A stretch of 64,000 nt of DNA from Asanoa iriomotensis (GTDB lineage Bacteria > Actinomycetota > Actinomycetes > Mycobacteriales > Micromonosporaceae), in contig NZ_BONC01000033.1 of the NCBI RefSeq assembly GCF_016862515.1, positions 1 to 64,000 of the forward strand. Reading direction: 5' to 3'. Under the pieces are notes generated by a model. The model worked only from the letters and a program-made list of their open reading frames with translations. It was not told where the DNA came from and did not search any database. Both the position numbers and the translations under genes were made by a program. This document shows, in pieces, positions 52,634 through 61,078 of the stretch; the first letter of the stretch is position 1; each line of letters opens with the position of its first letter.

Positions 52634-52636
52634 AAT
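52631..52636 (+). promoter_or_regulatory. -10 box of the FAD reductase gene
   Basis: TAGAAT, eight bases before ATG 52645; its first three bases are the stop codon of the WYL gene. No Shine-Dalgarno sequence is present. Confidence 0.45.
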
Positions 52637-52644
52637 TTTCGATC

Positions 52645-53760
52645 ATGACGGCGTGGGACGTGGCGATCGTCGGCGGCGGCCCGGCCGGGCTCTCCGCCGC
52701 CTACGAGGCGGCGCGCAGCGGCGCGCGCACGCTCGTCCTCGAGAAGGCCGTGCACCCGCGCTACAAGACCTGCGGCGGCGGTCTGATCGGCACGACGATC
52801 GGCCAGGTCGACGGCCGCATCGCGATCCCGGCCGCGGACAGCACCGACACGATGGTGATGACCCTCGACGGTCGGCGCGAGATCGTCCGCCAGGCGACGG
52901 ACGGGCCGCTGCTGGCGATGGTGCGCCGGGCGGAGTTCGACGACCGGTTGCGGGCCGCGGCGGCCTCCGCGGGTGCCGAGGTGCGCCAGGGCGTCGGTGT
53001 GCGAGGTCTCGAACAGGATCCTTCGGGTGTACGCCTGCGGCTGGGCGACGGCACCGAGGTGCGCGCGGCGGCCGTGGTCGGTGCGGACGGCTCGTCCGGC
53101 GTCACGGCCCGGCACGTCGGCGTCGAGTACAGCCAGGTCGATCTCGGCCTCGAGGTCGAGCTGCCGATCCCGGCCGCGCTCCGTCCACAGTGGCGAGGCA
53201 GGGTGCTGCTCGACTGGGGGCCGATCCCGGGCTCGTACGCCTGGGTGTTCCCGAAGGACGACGTGTTGACCGTCGGCGTGATCGCGGCGCGGGGCAGCGG
53301 GGAGCGGACCCGGGCCTATCTCGCCGCGTTCGTCGACCGGGTCGGGCTCGGCGGGATCACGCCGGTCGAGGACTCCGGGCACCTGACCCGGGTGCGGGCG
53401 CCGGAGTCGCCGGTGCGCCGTGACCGGGTGATCGTCGCGGGCGACGCCGCCGGGCTGCTCGAACCGTGGACCCGCGAGGGAATCAGTTTTGCGACACGGT
53501 CGGGCGCGATCGCCGGCCGGCATGCCGTCGAGGGTGATCTGGCCGGCTATCCGGCCGCGATCGACGCGGCAGTTGGTGCCGAAATGCGGGCCGGGCGGCG
53601 GTTGATGGCGACTTTTACCAAGCGCCCCTGGGCGTTCCATGCGGTCTTGGCGAGCCCGGCCGGTTGGCGTATGTTCCGGCGGTGGTGCCGTGGCGAGACC
53701 ACCTTCGATGCACTCATCGAAAAGCTACCTGTCAAGGTCGCGCTGGCCCTGCTGAGTTGA
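52645..53760 (+). CDS. Geranylgeranyl-reductase-like FAD oxidoreductase
   Basis: A 371-residue flavoprotein of the geranylgeranyl-reductase family. VAIVGGGPAGLSAAYEAARSG near residue 7 is the FAD dinucleotide fold, YKTCGGGLIG carries the conserved active-site Cys region, VVGADGSSG binds FAD, and VIVAGDAAGLLEPWTREGI is the second FAD motif. In actinobacteria such enzymes saturate isoprenoid chains of menaquinone or polyprenols. The promoter box overlaps the stop of the WYL gene, so transcription is probably independent of it. Substrate not determined. Confidence 0.85.
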   Translation: MTAWDVAIVGGGPAGLSAAYEAARSGARTLVLEKAVHPRYKTCGGGLIGTTIGQVDGRIAIPAADSTDTMVMTLDGRREIVRQATDGPLLAMVRRAEFDDRLRAAAASAGAEVRQGVGVRGLEQDPSGVRLRLGDGTEVRAAAVVGADGSSGVTARHVGVEYSQVDLGLEVELPIPAALRPQWRGRVLLDWGPIPGSYAWVFPKDDVLTVGVIAARGSGERTRAYLAAFVDRVGLGGITPVEDSGHLTRVRAPESPVRRDRVIVAGDAAGLLEPWTREGISFATRSGAIAGRHAVEGDLAGYPAAIDAAVGAEMRAGRRLMATFTKRPWAFHAVLASPAGWRMFRRWCRGETTFDALIEKLPVKVALALLS

Positions 53761-53785
53761 CGTACCGCCGCATCCGGAGGTGACC

Positions 53786-55195
53786 GTGGAGCCCGACTGG
53801 TCGGCGTTGCGCAACAGCATCCGGGGTGAGGTGGTGCTGCCCGCGGACGCCACTTACGAAGCGGTCCGCCGGCCCGCGATCGCCCGTTTCCACCACTTGC
53901 GGCCGCGGGCCGTCGTGCAGTGCGCGGCCGACGCCGACGTGGCGGTCGCCGTCGCGTTCGCCCGGTCGGTCGGGTTGCCGTTCGCGGTGCGCGGCGGCGG
54001 GCACTCGTTCGAAGGCACCTCGTCGACCGAGGGCATGGTGATCGACCTGAGCCGGATCGGCGGAGTGTCCTTCCTGGACACCAACGGCGACAGCCCGTCG
54101 GGCCGGCTCGTTCGGGTCGGGGCCGGCGCCCGCCTCGGCGACGTCTACGACGCGCTGGCACCGGCCGGCGTGACGATTCCCGCGGGCTGCGGTCCCGGTG
54201 TCGGCATCGCGGGTCTGACCCTGGGCGGCGGCCTCGGCGTGCTGGGTCGGGCGCACGGGCTGACCTCCGACGCCCTGCGCGCGGCGCGGGTGGTGCTCGG
54301 CGACGGCCGGATCGTCGACTGCGACGAGGAGCTGGAGCCCGAGCTGTTCTGGGCACTGCGCGGCGGCGGCAACGGCACGATCGGCGTGGTCACCTCGCTG
54401 GTCTTCGCGTCGGTGCCGGCGCCGGCGATGACCTCGTTCCACTTCACCTGGGAGCCGGAGCATCTGCCCGCGGTGCTGTCCGCCTGGCAGACGTGGGCGC
54501 CGGCCGCACCGGACACGATGGCCGCGAGCCTCGTGGTCTCGACTCCGGCGGACCCGGCCCTGATGCCGGTGACCAGCGTCTTCGGCGCGGCACACGGCAC
54601 CGAGGAAGCCGACGTCGCGCTGCTGGAGGAGTTCGTCGACCGGGTCGGCGAGCCGGCGGCGACGCAGACCCACCAACGAGCGCCACACGGGGAGACGAAG
54701 CGCCTGCTGGCCGACCTCGACGTGCACGGCGTGCCGCGCCGCCCGGACGCGCACGCGCACAGCCGGTCGGAGTTCTTCGCCCAGCCACTTAGCGGCGACA
54801 CGCTCAGTGCTGTGGTGGCGCTGCTGACCACCGACCGCCGGGCGGGCGAGGAGCGGGAGCTCGACTTCACGCCGTGGGCCGGCGCCTACACCCGGGTCGC
54901 GACGAACGCCACCGCGTTCCCGCACCGCACGGCCCGCTTCCTGCTGAAGCAGACCGTGGCGGTGGAGCCCGACGCCACGGCCGACGACCGGGTGGCGGCC
55001 CGGGACTGGCTGGACCGCTCGTGGCAGCTGACCCACCCGGCGGGCACGGGCGGCGTCTACCCGAACTTCCCGGATCCGGTCCTCGACAACCCGACCCGCG
55101 CTTACTACGGCGTCAACGCCGACCGCCTCCGCGACGCGGTCCGCACCTACGACCCGGACGGCACCTTCGGCTTCCTCACCCGCGCCGGCGTCTGA
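53786..55195 (+). CDS. FAD-linked oxidase of the berberine-bridge-enzyme type
   Basis: A 469-residue oxidase: FAD-binding PCMH domain (about residues 20-220) with RGGGHSFEG, whose His is the usual 8-alpha covalent FAD anchor, and a C-terminal BBE motif (TRAYYGVNADRLRDAVRTYDPDGTF). The second anchoring Cys of bicovalent members is not seen: the region reads GRAHGLTSDAL. So FAD is probably bound once. GTG 53786 is preferred because GGAGG lies five bases upstream; the GTG two codons earlier is within that site. Such enzymes oxidise sugars or secondary metabolites; substrate unknown. Confidence 0.85.
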   Translation: MEPDWSALRNSIRGEVVLPADATYEAVRRPAIARFHHLRPRAVVQCAADADVAVAVAFARSVGLPFAVRGGGHSFEGTSSTEGMVIDLSRIGGVSFLDTNGDSPSGRLVRVGAGARLGDVYDALAPAGVTIPAGCGPGVGIAGLTLGGGLGVLGRAHGLTSDALRAARVVLGDGRIVDCDEELEPELFWALRGGGNGTIGVVTSLVFASVPAPAMTSFHFTWEPEHLPAVLSAWQTWAPAAPDTMAASLVVSTPADPALMPVTSVFGAAHGTEEADVALLEEFVDRVGEPAATQTHQRAPHGETKRLLADLDVHGVPRRPDAHAHSRSEFFAQPLSGDTLSAVVALLTTDRRAGEERELDFTPWAGAYTRVATNATAFPHRTARFLLKQTVAVEPDATADDRVAARDWLDRSWQLTHPAGTGGVYPNFPDPVLDNPTRAYYGVNADRLRDAVRTYDPDGTFGFLTRAGV

Positions 55196-55320
55196 GCAAG
55201 GAACGGTCCGTTGTTAACGGATTTCGCATAGGAACGGACCGCTGTTAACGCCCCCTGGATGCGGCTGTTAACAGCGGTCCGTTCCTATGCAGAAGGCGTT
55301 AACAACGGACCGTTCCTTGC
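55196..55320. repeat. Nested inverted repeats built from four GGAACGG-GTTAAC units
   Basis: Unit A (55196-55219) is the exact reverse complement of unit D (55297-55320) over 24 bases, and unit B (55226-55249) of unit C (55267-55290) over 24 bases. All four share GGAACGG[T/A]CCG[T/C]TGTTAAC. Six bases separate A from B and C from D; a 17-base loop separates B from C. The region can fold into one long hairpin of two stacked 24-bp stems. It follows the FAD oxidase stop by one base, so it may end transcription. Confidence 0.9.
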
Positions 55321-55401
55321 GCACTAGGCGCGTCCGGCGCGGGCAAGACATTGAGCTAGGTGCAGGGCTCGATGCACGTTCGGGAGGCGTTGCCGGGGGC
55401 G

Positions 55402-55407
55402 CATGAT
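55402..55407 (+). promoter_or_regulatory. -10 box of the YccF gene
   Basis: CATGAT, six bases before ATG 55414; TTCGGG at 55379-55384 is a poor -35 at 17-base spacing. Confidence 0.4.
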
Positions 55408-55413
55408 GTGAGG

Positions 55414-55836
55414 ATGATCCGCTTTATTCTGAACGTCCTCTGGCTGATCTTCGGTAGCGGACTCGTGCTGGCCCTGGTCTACGGATTCGCGGCTTTGATC
55501 TGTTTCCTACTGATCGTCACCATTCCGTTCGGCATCGCGGCGCTGCGCCTCGCGAACTACGCACTCTGGCCGTTCGGTCGCACTCTGATCACCCGGCCGA
55601 CCTCGGGCGTCGCGCACGACGTCGGCAACGTGATCTGGGCGATCGTCGCCGGCTGGTGGCTGGCCCTGACGCACATCGTGCAGGGGATCGCGCTGTGCCT
55701 GACGATCATCGGCATCCCGTTCGGCATCGCGAACTTCAAGCTGGTGCCGGCCGCGTTCTGGCCGCTCGGCAAGGAGATCGTGGAGATCGACGACCAGATG
55801 CCGGTGTGGACCACGCCGCGGGTGAACCCAGCCTGA
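55414..55836 (+). CDS. YccF-domain membrane protein
   Basis: A 140-residue inner-membrane protein with two copies of the YccF motif: CFLLIVTIPFGIAALRLANYALWPFG and CLTIIGIPFGIANFKLVPAAFWPLG, each ending a hydrophobic pair of helices. Function is unknown for the family. ATG 55414 is selected because it lies six bases from CATGAT and gives the usual start MIRFILNVLWLIF; in-frame codons upstream lack a ribosome binding site. The gene is flanked by the large inverted repeat and the efflux operon. Confidence 0.87.
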   Translation: MIRFILNVLWLIFGSGLVLALVYGFAALICFLLIVTIPFGIAALRLANYALWPFGRTLITRPTSGVAHDVGNVIWAIVAGWWLALTHIVQGIALCLTIIGIPFGIANFKLVPAAFWPLGKEIVEIDDQMPVWTTPRVNPA

Positions 55837-55860
55837 GAACATTCTGAGAGACACAACCAG

Positions 55861-55915
55861 TTGACATAGTCTCGAACGTAGGAGCTACTCTCATTTGAGA
55901 TTAGCTTCTACGTTC
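55861..55915 (+). promoter_or_regulatory. Efflux operon promoter with 42-bp operator
   Basis: TTGACA at 55861-55866 and TACTCT at 55886-55891 (19-base spacing). An inverted repeat with 20-base arms (55874-55893 and 55896-55915, 18 of 20 matching, two-base centre) covers the -10 and the transcription start. Its inner core is TCTCA-TT-TGAGA; smaller palindromes GTAG-GAG-CTAC and TAG-CTT-CTA lie within the arms, as if two dimers bind side by side. The TetR gene at the end of the operon is the likely repressor. Confidence 0.75.
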
Positions 55916-55929
55916 GGGGGTGGTCGGCT

Positions 55930-57456
55930 GTGCCGACGTCTCGTTCCAGCCGATGGCTGGCGCTTGGTGCGCTGGCCGTCGCGATGCTCACGATCGGCCT
56001 CGACACCACGGTCCTCACCGTCGCCCTGCCGACCCTGGCCGTCGACCTCGACGCGTCCAACGCGCAACTCCAGTGGTTCGCGTCGGCGTACACGCTGGTC
56101 CTGGCGGCGGCCCTGCTGCCGGCCGGCTCCCTCGGTGACCGGTTCGGCCGCAAGCGGTTCCTGATCGGCGCCCTGGTGCTGTTCGGCGCGGCCTCGGTGC
56201 TCTGTGCCTACGCCGGCAGCGCCGGCACCCTCATCGCCGCCCGGGCCGCGCTGGGGTTCGGCGCCGCGATCATGATGCCGCTGTCCATGGCCGTCGTGCC
56301 GGTGCTGTTCCCGGACAGCCGCGAGCGCGGCCGCGCCCTCACCATCTGGGTCACCTCGACCGCGATCGGCCTGCCGCTCGGCCCGATCCTCGGCGGGTGG
56401 CTGCTGGAGCACTTCTGGTGGGGCTCGATCTTCCTGATCAACGTGCCGCTCGTGCTGATCGGCGTGCTGGCGGTCGCGCTGTTCGTGCCCGAGTCGCGCG
56501 GCAGCCAGGACCGGCCGATCGACCTGCCCGGCATCGTGCTCTCCTCGGCCGGTCTGCTCGGGCTCACCTACGGCTTCATCCGGATCGGCGAGGACGGCTG
56601 GTCCGACGCCGGCGACTGGGCGCTGGTCGCCGCCGGCGTCGCGCTGCTCGCGCTGTTCGTCGCCCGGCAGCGCCGCGCCGCCTACCCGCTGATCGATCTC
56701 GGCCTGTTCCGCAGCCGCGGCTTCACCCTCGGCTCCGGGCTGGCCACGGTGATCAACTTCGCGATGTTCGGCCTCCTCTTCCTGGTGCCGCAGTTCCTCC
56801 AGGCGGTCGGCGGCGCCAGCTCGCTCGGCACCGGTTTGCGGCTGCTGCCGATGATCGGCGGCCTGTTGGTCGGCACCCGGATCGGCGGCCGGGCCGCGCG
56901 CACGCTCGGCCCCGGTGCGCTGATCGGCGCGGGCTTCGTGGTGCTCACGGTCGCGCTCGTGCTGGGTGCGGGCACGACCGTCGACACCGGCTACGGCTGG
57001 ACCGCGACCTGGATCGCCCTGCTCGGCGCCGGGATGGGGCTCGCGATGCCGGCGACCATGGGTGCCGCGATGGACGCGCTCTCGGTCGAGCGGGCCGGTT
57101 CCGGGTCGGCCGTGATCCAGGCGCTGCGGCAGGCGGGCGGCACGATCGGCGTCGCGGTGCTGGGCACCGTGCTCAGCGCCGGCTACCAGTCCGGGCTCGG
57201 CAGCGCCGCGGTGCGCCCGATCTCCGACAGCGTCGCGGCGGGCGTCGCGGTGGCGGGGCAGCGCGGGGACGCGACGCTGCTGGACACCGTACGCAGGGCG
57301 TTCGTCAGCGGGATGAACCAGACGCTCTGGGTCTGCGCCGCGCTCTGCGCCCTGGCCGCCGTGGTCGCCTTCTGGCTCCTGCCCCGCCGGCCCGCCGCGC
57401 CCGTCGAGCCCGGGCCGCAGCCGGCGCCGGTGGCAGAATCGCTTCATGCCGGCTGA
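55930..57456 (+). CDS. MFS drug efflux transporter, EmrB/QacA type
   Basis: A 508-residue DHA2-family transporter with fourteen membrane helices. DTTVLTVALPTLAVDL (helix 1), GSLGDRFGRKRFL (signature A), and GWLLEHFWWGSIFLINVP (helix 5, motif C region) are characteristic. It should export drugs by proton antiport. The GTG at 55930 has GGGGGTGG upstream. The stop lies 11 bases inside the TetR gene, so the two form an operon with autoregulated efflux. The tail is Pro/Glu-rich and probably cytoplasmic. Confidence 0.92.
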   Translation: MPTSRSSRWLALGALAVAMLTIGLDTTVLTVALPTLAVDLDASNAQLQWFASAYTLVLAAALLPAGSLGDRFGRKRFLIGALVLFGAASVLCAYAGSAGTLIAARAALGFGAAIMMPLSMAVVPVLFPDSRERGRALTIWVTSTAIGLPLGPILGGWLLEHFWWGSIFLINVPLVLIGVLAVALFVPESRGSQDRPIDLPGIVLSSAGLLGLTYGFIRIGEDGWSDAGDWALVAAGVALLALFVARQRRAAYPLIDLGLFRSRGFTLGSGLATVINFAMFGLLFLVPQFLQAVGGASSLGTGLRLLPMIGGLLVGTRIGGRAARTLGPGALIGAGFVVLTVALVLGAGTTVDTGYGWTATWIALLGAGMGLAMPATMGAAMDALSVERAGSGSAVIQALRQAGGTIGVAVLGTVLSAGYQSGLGSAAVRPISDSVAAGVAVAGQRGDATLLDTVRRAFVSGMNQTLWVCAALCALAAVVAFWLLPRRPAAPVEPGPQPAPVAESLHAG

Positions 57457-58036
57457 ACCAGAGATGGGGCTCGGGCTCCGCGAGCGCAAGAAGCTGCGGA
57501 CCCGGGCCACCATCCGCGAACAGGCCATGCGCCTGTTCGCCGAGAAGGGCTACGGCGAGACCACCGTCGAGCAGATCGCCGAGGCGGCCGAGATCTCGCC
57601 GAGCACCTTCTTCCGGTACTTCCCGTCGAAGGAACAGCTCGTCCTGATCGACGACTACGACCCGGTCATGATCCGACGGTTCCAAGAGCAGCCACCCGGC
57701 GTCCCGGTGCTGACCGCGCTGCGCCGCTCGATGGAGCAGGTGTTCGGCGAGATGAGCCCCGAACAGCTCGAGCGCGAGATGGCCCGGCAGCGGCTGATCC
57801 GCTCGGTGCCGGAGCTGCGCGCGGCCCAACTCGACGAGCTGCAACGCACGATCGAGATGCTGGCCGACGGCGTCGCCGCCCGGATGGGCCGGCCCCGCGG
57901 CGACCTGGAGTCCCGCGCGTTCGCCGGCTCCGTAGTGGGCGCCATCATGGGCGCCCTGGGCGACAACCTGCTGTCGCTGGAGAAGATCGGCCAGGCCCTC
58001 GACTACTTCGAGGCGGGCTTCCCGTTCAAGAGCTAG
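57446..58036 (+). CDS. TetR-family repressor of the efflux operon
   Basis: A 196-residue regulator with GLRERKKLRTRATIREQAMRLF as first helices and TTVEQIAEAAEISPSTFFRYF as helix-turn-helix (about residues 38-60). The start ATG at 57446 overlaps the transporter end by 11 bases; ATG 57464 is an alternative closer to the usual family N-terminus. It very probably binds the 42-bp inverted repeat at the operon promoter and releases it when a transported drug binds. Confidence 0.9.
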   Translation: MPAEPEMGLGLRERKKLRTRATIREQAMRLFAEKGYGETTVEQIAEAAEISPSTFFRYFPSKEQLVLIDDYDPVMIRRFQEQPPGVPVLTALRRSMEQVFGEMSPEQLEREMARQRLIRSVPELRAAQLDELQRTIEMLADGVAARMGRPRGDLESRAFAGSVVGAIMGALGDNLLSLEKIGQALDYFEAGFPFKS

Positions 58037-58087
58037 GTGGGGTACGGCCGGGCCGAACGGGGGAGACGGTCCGGCCGTACCCCCGGG

Positions 58088-59056
58088 CTAGATCGTCAGG
58101 ACGATCCGCCCTGGGACTGTGCCTGTGGCCTGGCGTTGCCAGGCGTCGGTTGCCGCCTCGAGCGGCACTTCCTCGTAAGCGACCCGGAGCCGGCCAGCCG
58201 CGGCGTGCGTGGCGATCTCGCTCAGCGTGCGCGCCTTCTGCGCCGGGCTCAGCTCGTTGTTGGTGTAGCCGAGCACCCGCAGCGAGCGGCTGCGCAGCGT
58301 GGCCGAGTCGAGGGGTGCGGTCTCGGCCGCCGCGCTGCCCAGGTTGACCAGCCGGCCGCCGACACACAACGTGCGCAGGGCGGCCGCGACCGGCATGCCG
58401 AAGACCGGGTCGAGCACCAGGTCGACCGGCCCGTCGCAGGCGTCGCCGAGCCGCCGGGCCAGCGCGGTGACGTCGTCGTCCGGGTGGATCGCCACCACCG
58501 CGTCGGCACCCGCCCGGTGGGCCCGTTCCTGCGCGGCGGTCGAGCGGGCCGCGGCGACCACCCGGCGGGCGCCGTGCAGCTTGGCGACCTGGATCGCCGC
58601 CTGGCCGACCACGCCGCCCGCGCCGAGCACCAGCACCTGCTCACCGGCCGTCAAGCCGCCGCGGTCGGTCAGCGCGTGCCAGGCCGCGACCGCGGACAGG
58701 CCCAGCGCGGCCACCAACCGGTGGTCGACGTCCGGCGGCAGCGGCGCCACGCCGTCGGCCGGCACCACCGCGTGCTCGGCCATGCTGCCGTCGCCCGGCT
58801 TCATGCCGGCGTCCGTGGGGAACCAGACCGGCGTGCCGTCCTCGAGAAGGCCGACGCCCTGCACGCCCGGCACGTACGGGCACGCCGGCACGCCGAAGTA
58901 GGAGGTGCCGGACGCGCAGAGGAGGTCAAGCGGGGTGATCGGCGCCGCGGTGACCGCGACCCGGAGCTCTCCCTCGCCGGCCACGGGCACGGCCCGGTCG
59001 CCCACCCGCGGCGGCTCGCCGGCCCGCGAGACGACGGCGGCTCGCTGCGTGCTCAT
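58088..59056 (-). CDS. Zinc-free MDR alcohol dehydrogenase/quinone oxidoreductase
   Basis: A 322-residue medium-chain reductase of the quinone-oxidoreductase type. The GroES-like part (AAPITPLDLLCASGTSYFG, PYVPGVQGVGLL) lacks the Cys/His ligands of zinc enzymes. The nucleotide-binding loop is VLGAGGVVGQAAIQVAK. The ATG at 59056 overlaps the LigA-like stop (ATGA), making it the last gene of the five-gene catabolic operon. It may reduce an unsaturated ketone intermediate of the pathway; this is inferred from context. Confidence 0.85.
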   Translation of the reverse strand: MSTQRAAVVSRAGEPPRVGDRAVPVAGEGELRVAVTAAPITPLDLLCASGTSYFGVPACPYVPGVQGVGLLEDGTPVWFPTDAGMKPGDGSMAEHAVVPADGVAPLPPDVDHRLVAALGLSAVAAWHALTDRGGLTAGEQVLVLGAGGVVGQAAIQVAKLHGARRVVAAARSTAAQERAHRAGADAVVAIHPDDDVTALARRLGDACDGPVDLVLDPVFGMPVAAALRTLCVGGRLVNLGSAAAETAPLDSATLRSRSLRVLGYTNNELSPAQKARTLSEIATHAAAGRLRVAYEEVPLEAATDAWQRQATGTVPGRIVLTI

Positions 59057-59415
59057 GTCGCGATGTCGGGATAGGGCAGCGAGAAATGTGCCAGCCGGGC
59101 CGCGTACTCCTTCTGGAAGGCGAGCGGCTCGGCGTGGTCGCGTTCGAACAGCGCGATGAACAGCGTCAGCGTCAGGAACGGGTGCGCGCCGAGCTCGAAC
59201 AGCTTCACGTAGTCGTGAGTGGACAGCGCCTCCCGCTCCACGTCGTCGAGCCGCAGCCAGGTGCTCGCCTCGCCGCTGTGCGAGTTGAGGATCGTGTTGG
59301 CGACCGAGGATTCCCACCAGGCGACCGTGCCGACCGGATCCTCGCGATAACGCTCCACAAGCGACGGATCGCGGTCGACCGTGTAGAGGAACTTGTCCAG
59401 CAAGTATTTGCTCAT
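59053..59415 (-). CDS. LigA-like extradiol dioxygenase small (alpha) subunit
   Basis: A 120-residue helical protein resembling the alpha subunit of protocatechuate 4,5-dioxygenase: LLDKFLYTVDRDPSLVERYREDP and ALSTHDYVKLFELGAHPFLTLTLFIAL. In LigAB enzymes this subunit forms a lid over the active site of the beta subunit. It lies between the LigB-like gene and the quinone reductase gene with ATGA overlaps on both sides, unlike the usual ligA-ligB order. Confidence 0.85.
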   Translation of the reverse strand: MSKYLLDKFLYTVDRDPSLVERYREDPVGTVAWWESSVANTILNSHSGEASTWLRLDDVEREALSTHDYVKLFELGAHPFLTLTLFIALFERDHAEPLAFQKEYAARLAHFSLPYPDIAT

Positions 59416-60278
59416 GCGGACGGCACTCCGTTCGGATACCAGGTGAAGTAGGCCTCCATCGTGTGGAACAGGTCGAGCGAGTCGGCGTAGTCGGCCTTCA
59501 CGCCGGCACCGGCGACACCCATCATCAGCATGAAGTCCATGAAGCCGTGCGTCGCGTTGCCGGGCGCGTGCAGGCTGTCCAGCGTCACCTCGGCGAGTGC
59601 GCCGTCCAGGTCGCCGTTGGCGATCCAGCCGACGGCACGCTCGTCGAACGCCGGGTCCGGGCCGTGCGGGCCGAACTGCCGCGGGCCGCCCAGCTCCAGC
59701 GAGAGGTGACCGGTGCCGACGATGGCCACCCGCAGGTCGCTCGGCCACGACTCGACCAGCTCCCGGATCGTCTGTCCGAGTTGGACGAAACGCTTCGGCT
59801 GCGGCAGCGGCGGCGCGAAGATGTTCGTGTAGATCGGCACGATCGGCAGGTCGGCCTCGGGCCGCAGCGTGATGATCGGGCAGGTGATGCTGTGGTCGAT
59901 CCGCAGCTCGTTGCTGAACGCCAGGTCGAAGCCCGCGTCGAGCCCCTCGCGCAGGATGTAGCCGGACAGGTCCTCCTGGCCGCGCAGCAGCATCCGCGGC
60001 AGGCCGAACTCCCGCTCCTCGTTGTGCCAGTTCGCGTCGTAGAACGGCGCCTTGCCGACCAGGAACTGCGGCATGTTGTCGAGCCAGAGCTGGTGGAAGT
60101 GGTCGGAGCCGACCATCACCAGCACGTCCGGGTTGGCCCGGGTCAGCGTCTCCCGGAACGCCAGGATCTTCCGGGTCCACTCGTCGGCGAAGGGTGGCCG
60201 GTCATCGCCCGTCGCGGTGCTCGCGCGGTAGTAGAACGGGTGATGGGTGGAGGCGATGACCGCGACGACGTTGGCCAT
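59412..60278 (-). CDS. LigB-like class III extradiol ring-cleavage dioxygenase
   Basis: A 288-residue non-haem iron dioxygenase. STHHPFYYR provides His12/His13 and VGSDHFHQLW His60/His62, the His ligand and catalytic region; IVGTGHLSLELGG carries the second-sphere catalytic His near residue 195, and an acidic ligand lies further on. Family members cleave protocatechuate, gallate and related catechols next to the hydroxyls. It starts 11 bases after the citrate-synthase-like gene and overlaps the LigA-like gene (ATGA). The ring substrate cannot be assigned from sequence. Confidence 0.88.
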   Translation of the reverse strand: MANVVAVIASTHHPFYYRASTATGDDRPPFADEWTRKILAFRETLTRANPDVLVMVGSDHFHQLWLDNMPQFLVGKAPFYDANWHNEEREFGLPRMLLRGQEDLSGYILREGLDAGFDLAFSNELRIDHSITCPIITLRPEADLPIVPIYTNIFAPPLPQPKRFVQLGQTIRELVESWPSDLRVAIVGTGHLSLELGGPRQFGPHGPDPAFDERAVGWIANGDLDGALAEVTLDSLHAPGNATHGFMDFMLMMGVAGAGVKADYADSLDLFHTMEAYFTWYPNGVPSA

Positions 60279-60289
60279 GCCCGCTCCTC

Positions 60290-61078
60290 TCAGTCTTGGG
60301 TCGGCGGAACGTACTTCGCGTGCCGGTCGACGGTGGTGTAGACGTCCATGCCGATCGGCGACCGCTGCTCCTCGGCGAGGTGGCCCAGCAGGCCGGCGGC
60401 GCGGGCCAGCAGCGCGAAGCCGCGCAGCAGGTCGACCGGCAGGCCGAGGTCGGCGAGCGCGGCGCCGGCCACGCCGGCGCCGTTCAGCGGGAGCGTGCGG
60501 CCGAGGATCTCCGGATGGACCCGGCCGATCGCCTGGAACAGCCGCAGATGCGGGCCCTCCAGCCCTTCCTCACGCGCGATGCCGATCAGCACCGGCGTGC
60601 GCGGGTCCTCGACCTTGTGCACCGGGTGCCCGAGCCCGGGCACGAACCGCTTGGCGGCCCGGGCCTCGACAAGGGCGACCCGGGCCAGCTCGTCGAACTC
60701 CGCGTCGGTGGCCGGCGAGACGTCGCGGAGCGTCGCGGCTAGGAACCGGCCGCAGTCCTCGGTCACGCCGAGGAACCGGGAGCCGCCGCCGAGCAGCCCG
60801 GCCGCGAGCGCGCCCTGGATCGACTCGGGCGCGCTCAGGTAGGTCAGGCGGGCGGCGATCGCGGTCGGGGTGAAGCCGTGGTCGGCCAGCGCGACCAGCA
60901 CGGTCTCGAACACCCGGGTCTCGCCCGGCGACGGCCGCCGCTGGGTGACCAACCAGAACGCCAGCTCGCCGAAGCCGACCTTGCCCATCAGGTCGGCGGC
61001 CAGGTCCTGCCCGAGCAGCGAGATGCGGGTCGCGTCGGACGTGCCGATCGCGGTGCCGAAGCTCAGCTCTTCAGCCAT
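60290..61078 (-). CDS. Citrate-synthase-superfamily citryl-CoA lyase-like protein
   Basis: A 262-residue protein of the citrate synthase fold, shorter than citrate synthase (about 370-430). VPGLGHPVHKVEDPRTPVL is the conserved catalytic His/Asp region and IGMDVYTTVDRHAKYVPP the C-terminal motif. Such short forms are annotated as citryl-CoA lyases, cleaving a CoA thioester into acetyl-CoA and a keto acid. ATG 61078 lies 16 bases inside the CoA-transferase gene with GGAG upstream. With that partner it could cleave a ring-fission product after CoA activation. Confidence 0.8.
   Translation of the reverse strand: MAEELSFGTAIGTSDATRISLLGQDLAADLMGKVGFGELAFWLVTQRRPSPGETRVFETVLVALADHGFTPTAIAARLTYLSAPESIQGALAAGLLGGGSRFLGVTEDCGRFLAATLRDVSPATDAEFDELARVALVEARAAKRFVPGLGHPVHKVEDPRTPVLIGIAREEGLEGPHLRLFQAIGRVHPEILGRTLPLNGAGVAGAALADLGLPVDLLRGFALLARAAGLLGHLAEEQRSPIGMDVYTTVDRHAKYVPPTQD

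Noticed and set aside
55196-55320. Possible CRISPR-like repeat array
   Set aside because: Four units alternate in orientation with 6- and 17-base gaps; there are no regular spacers and no cas genes.
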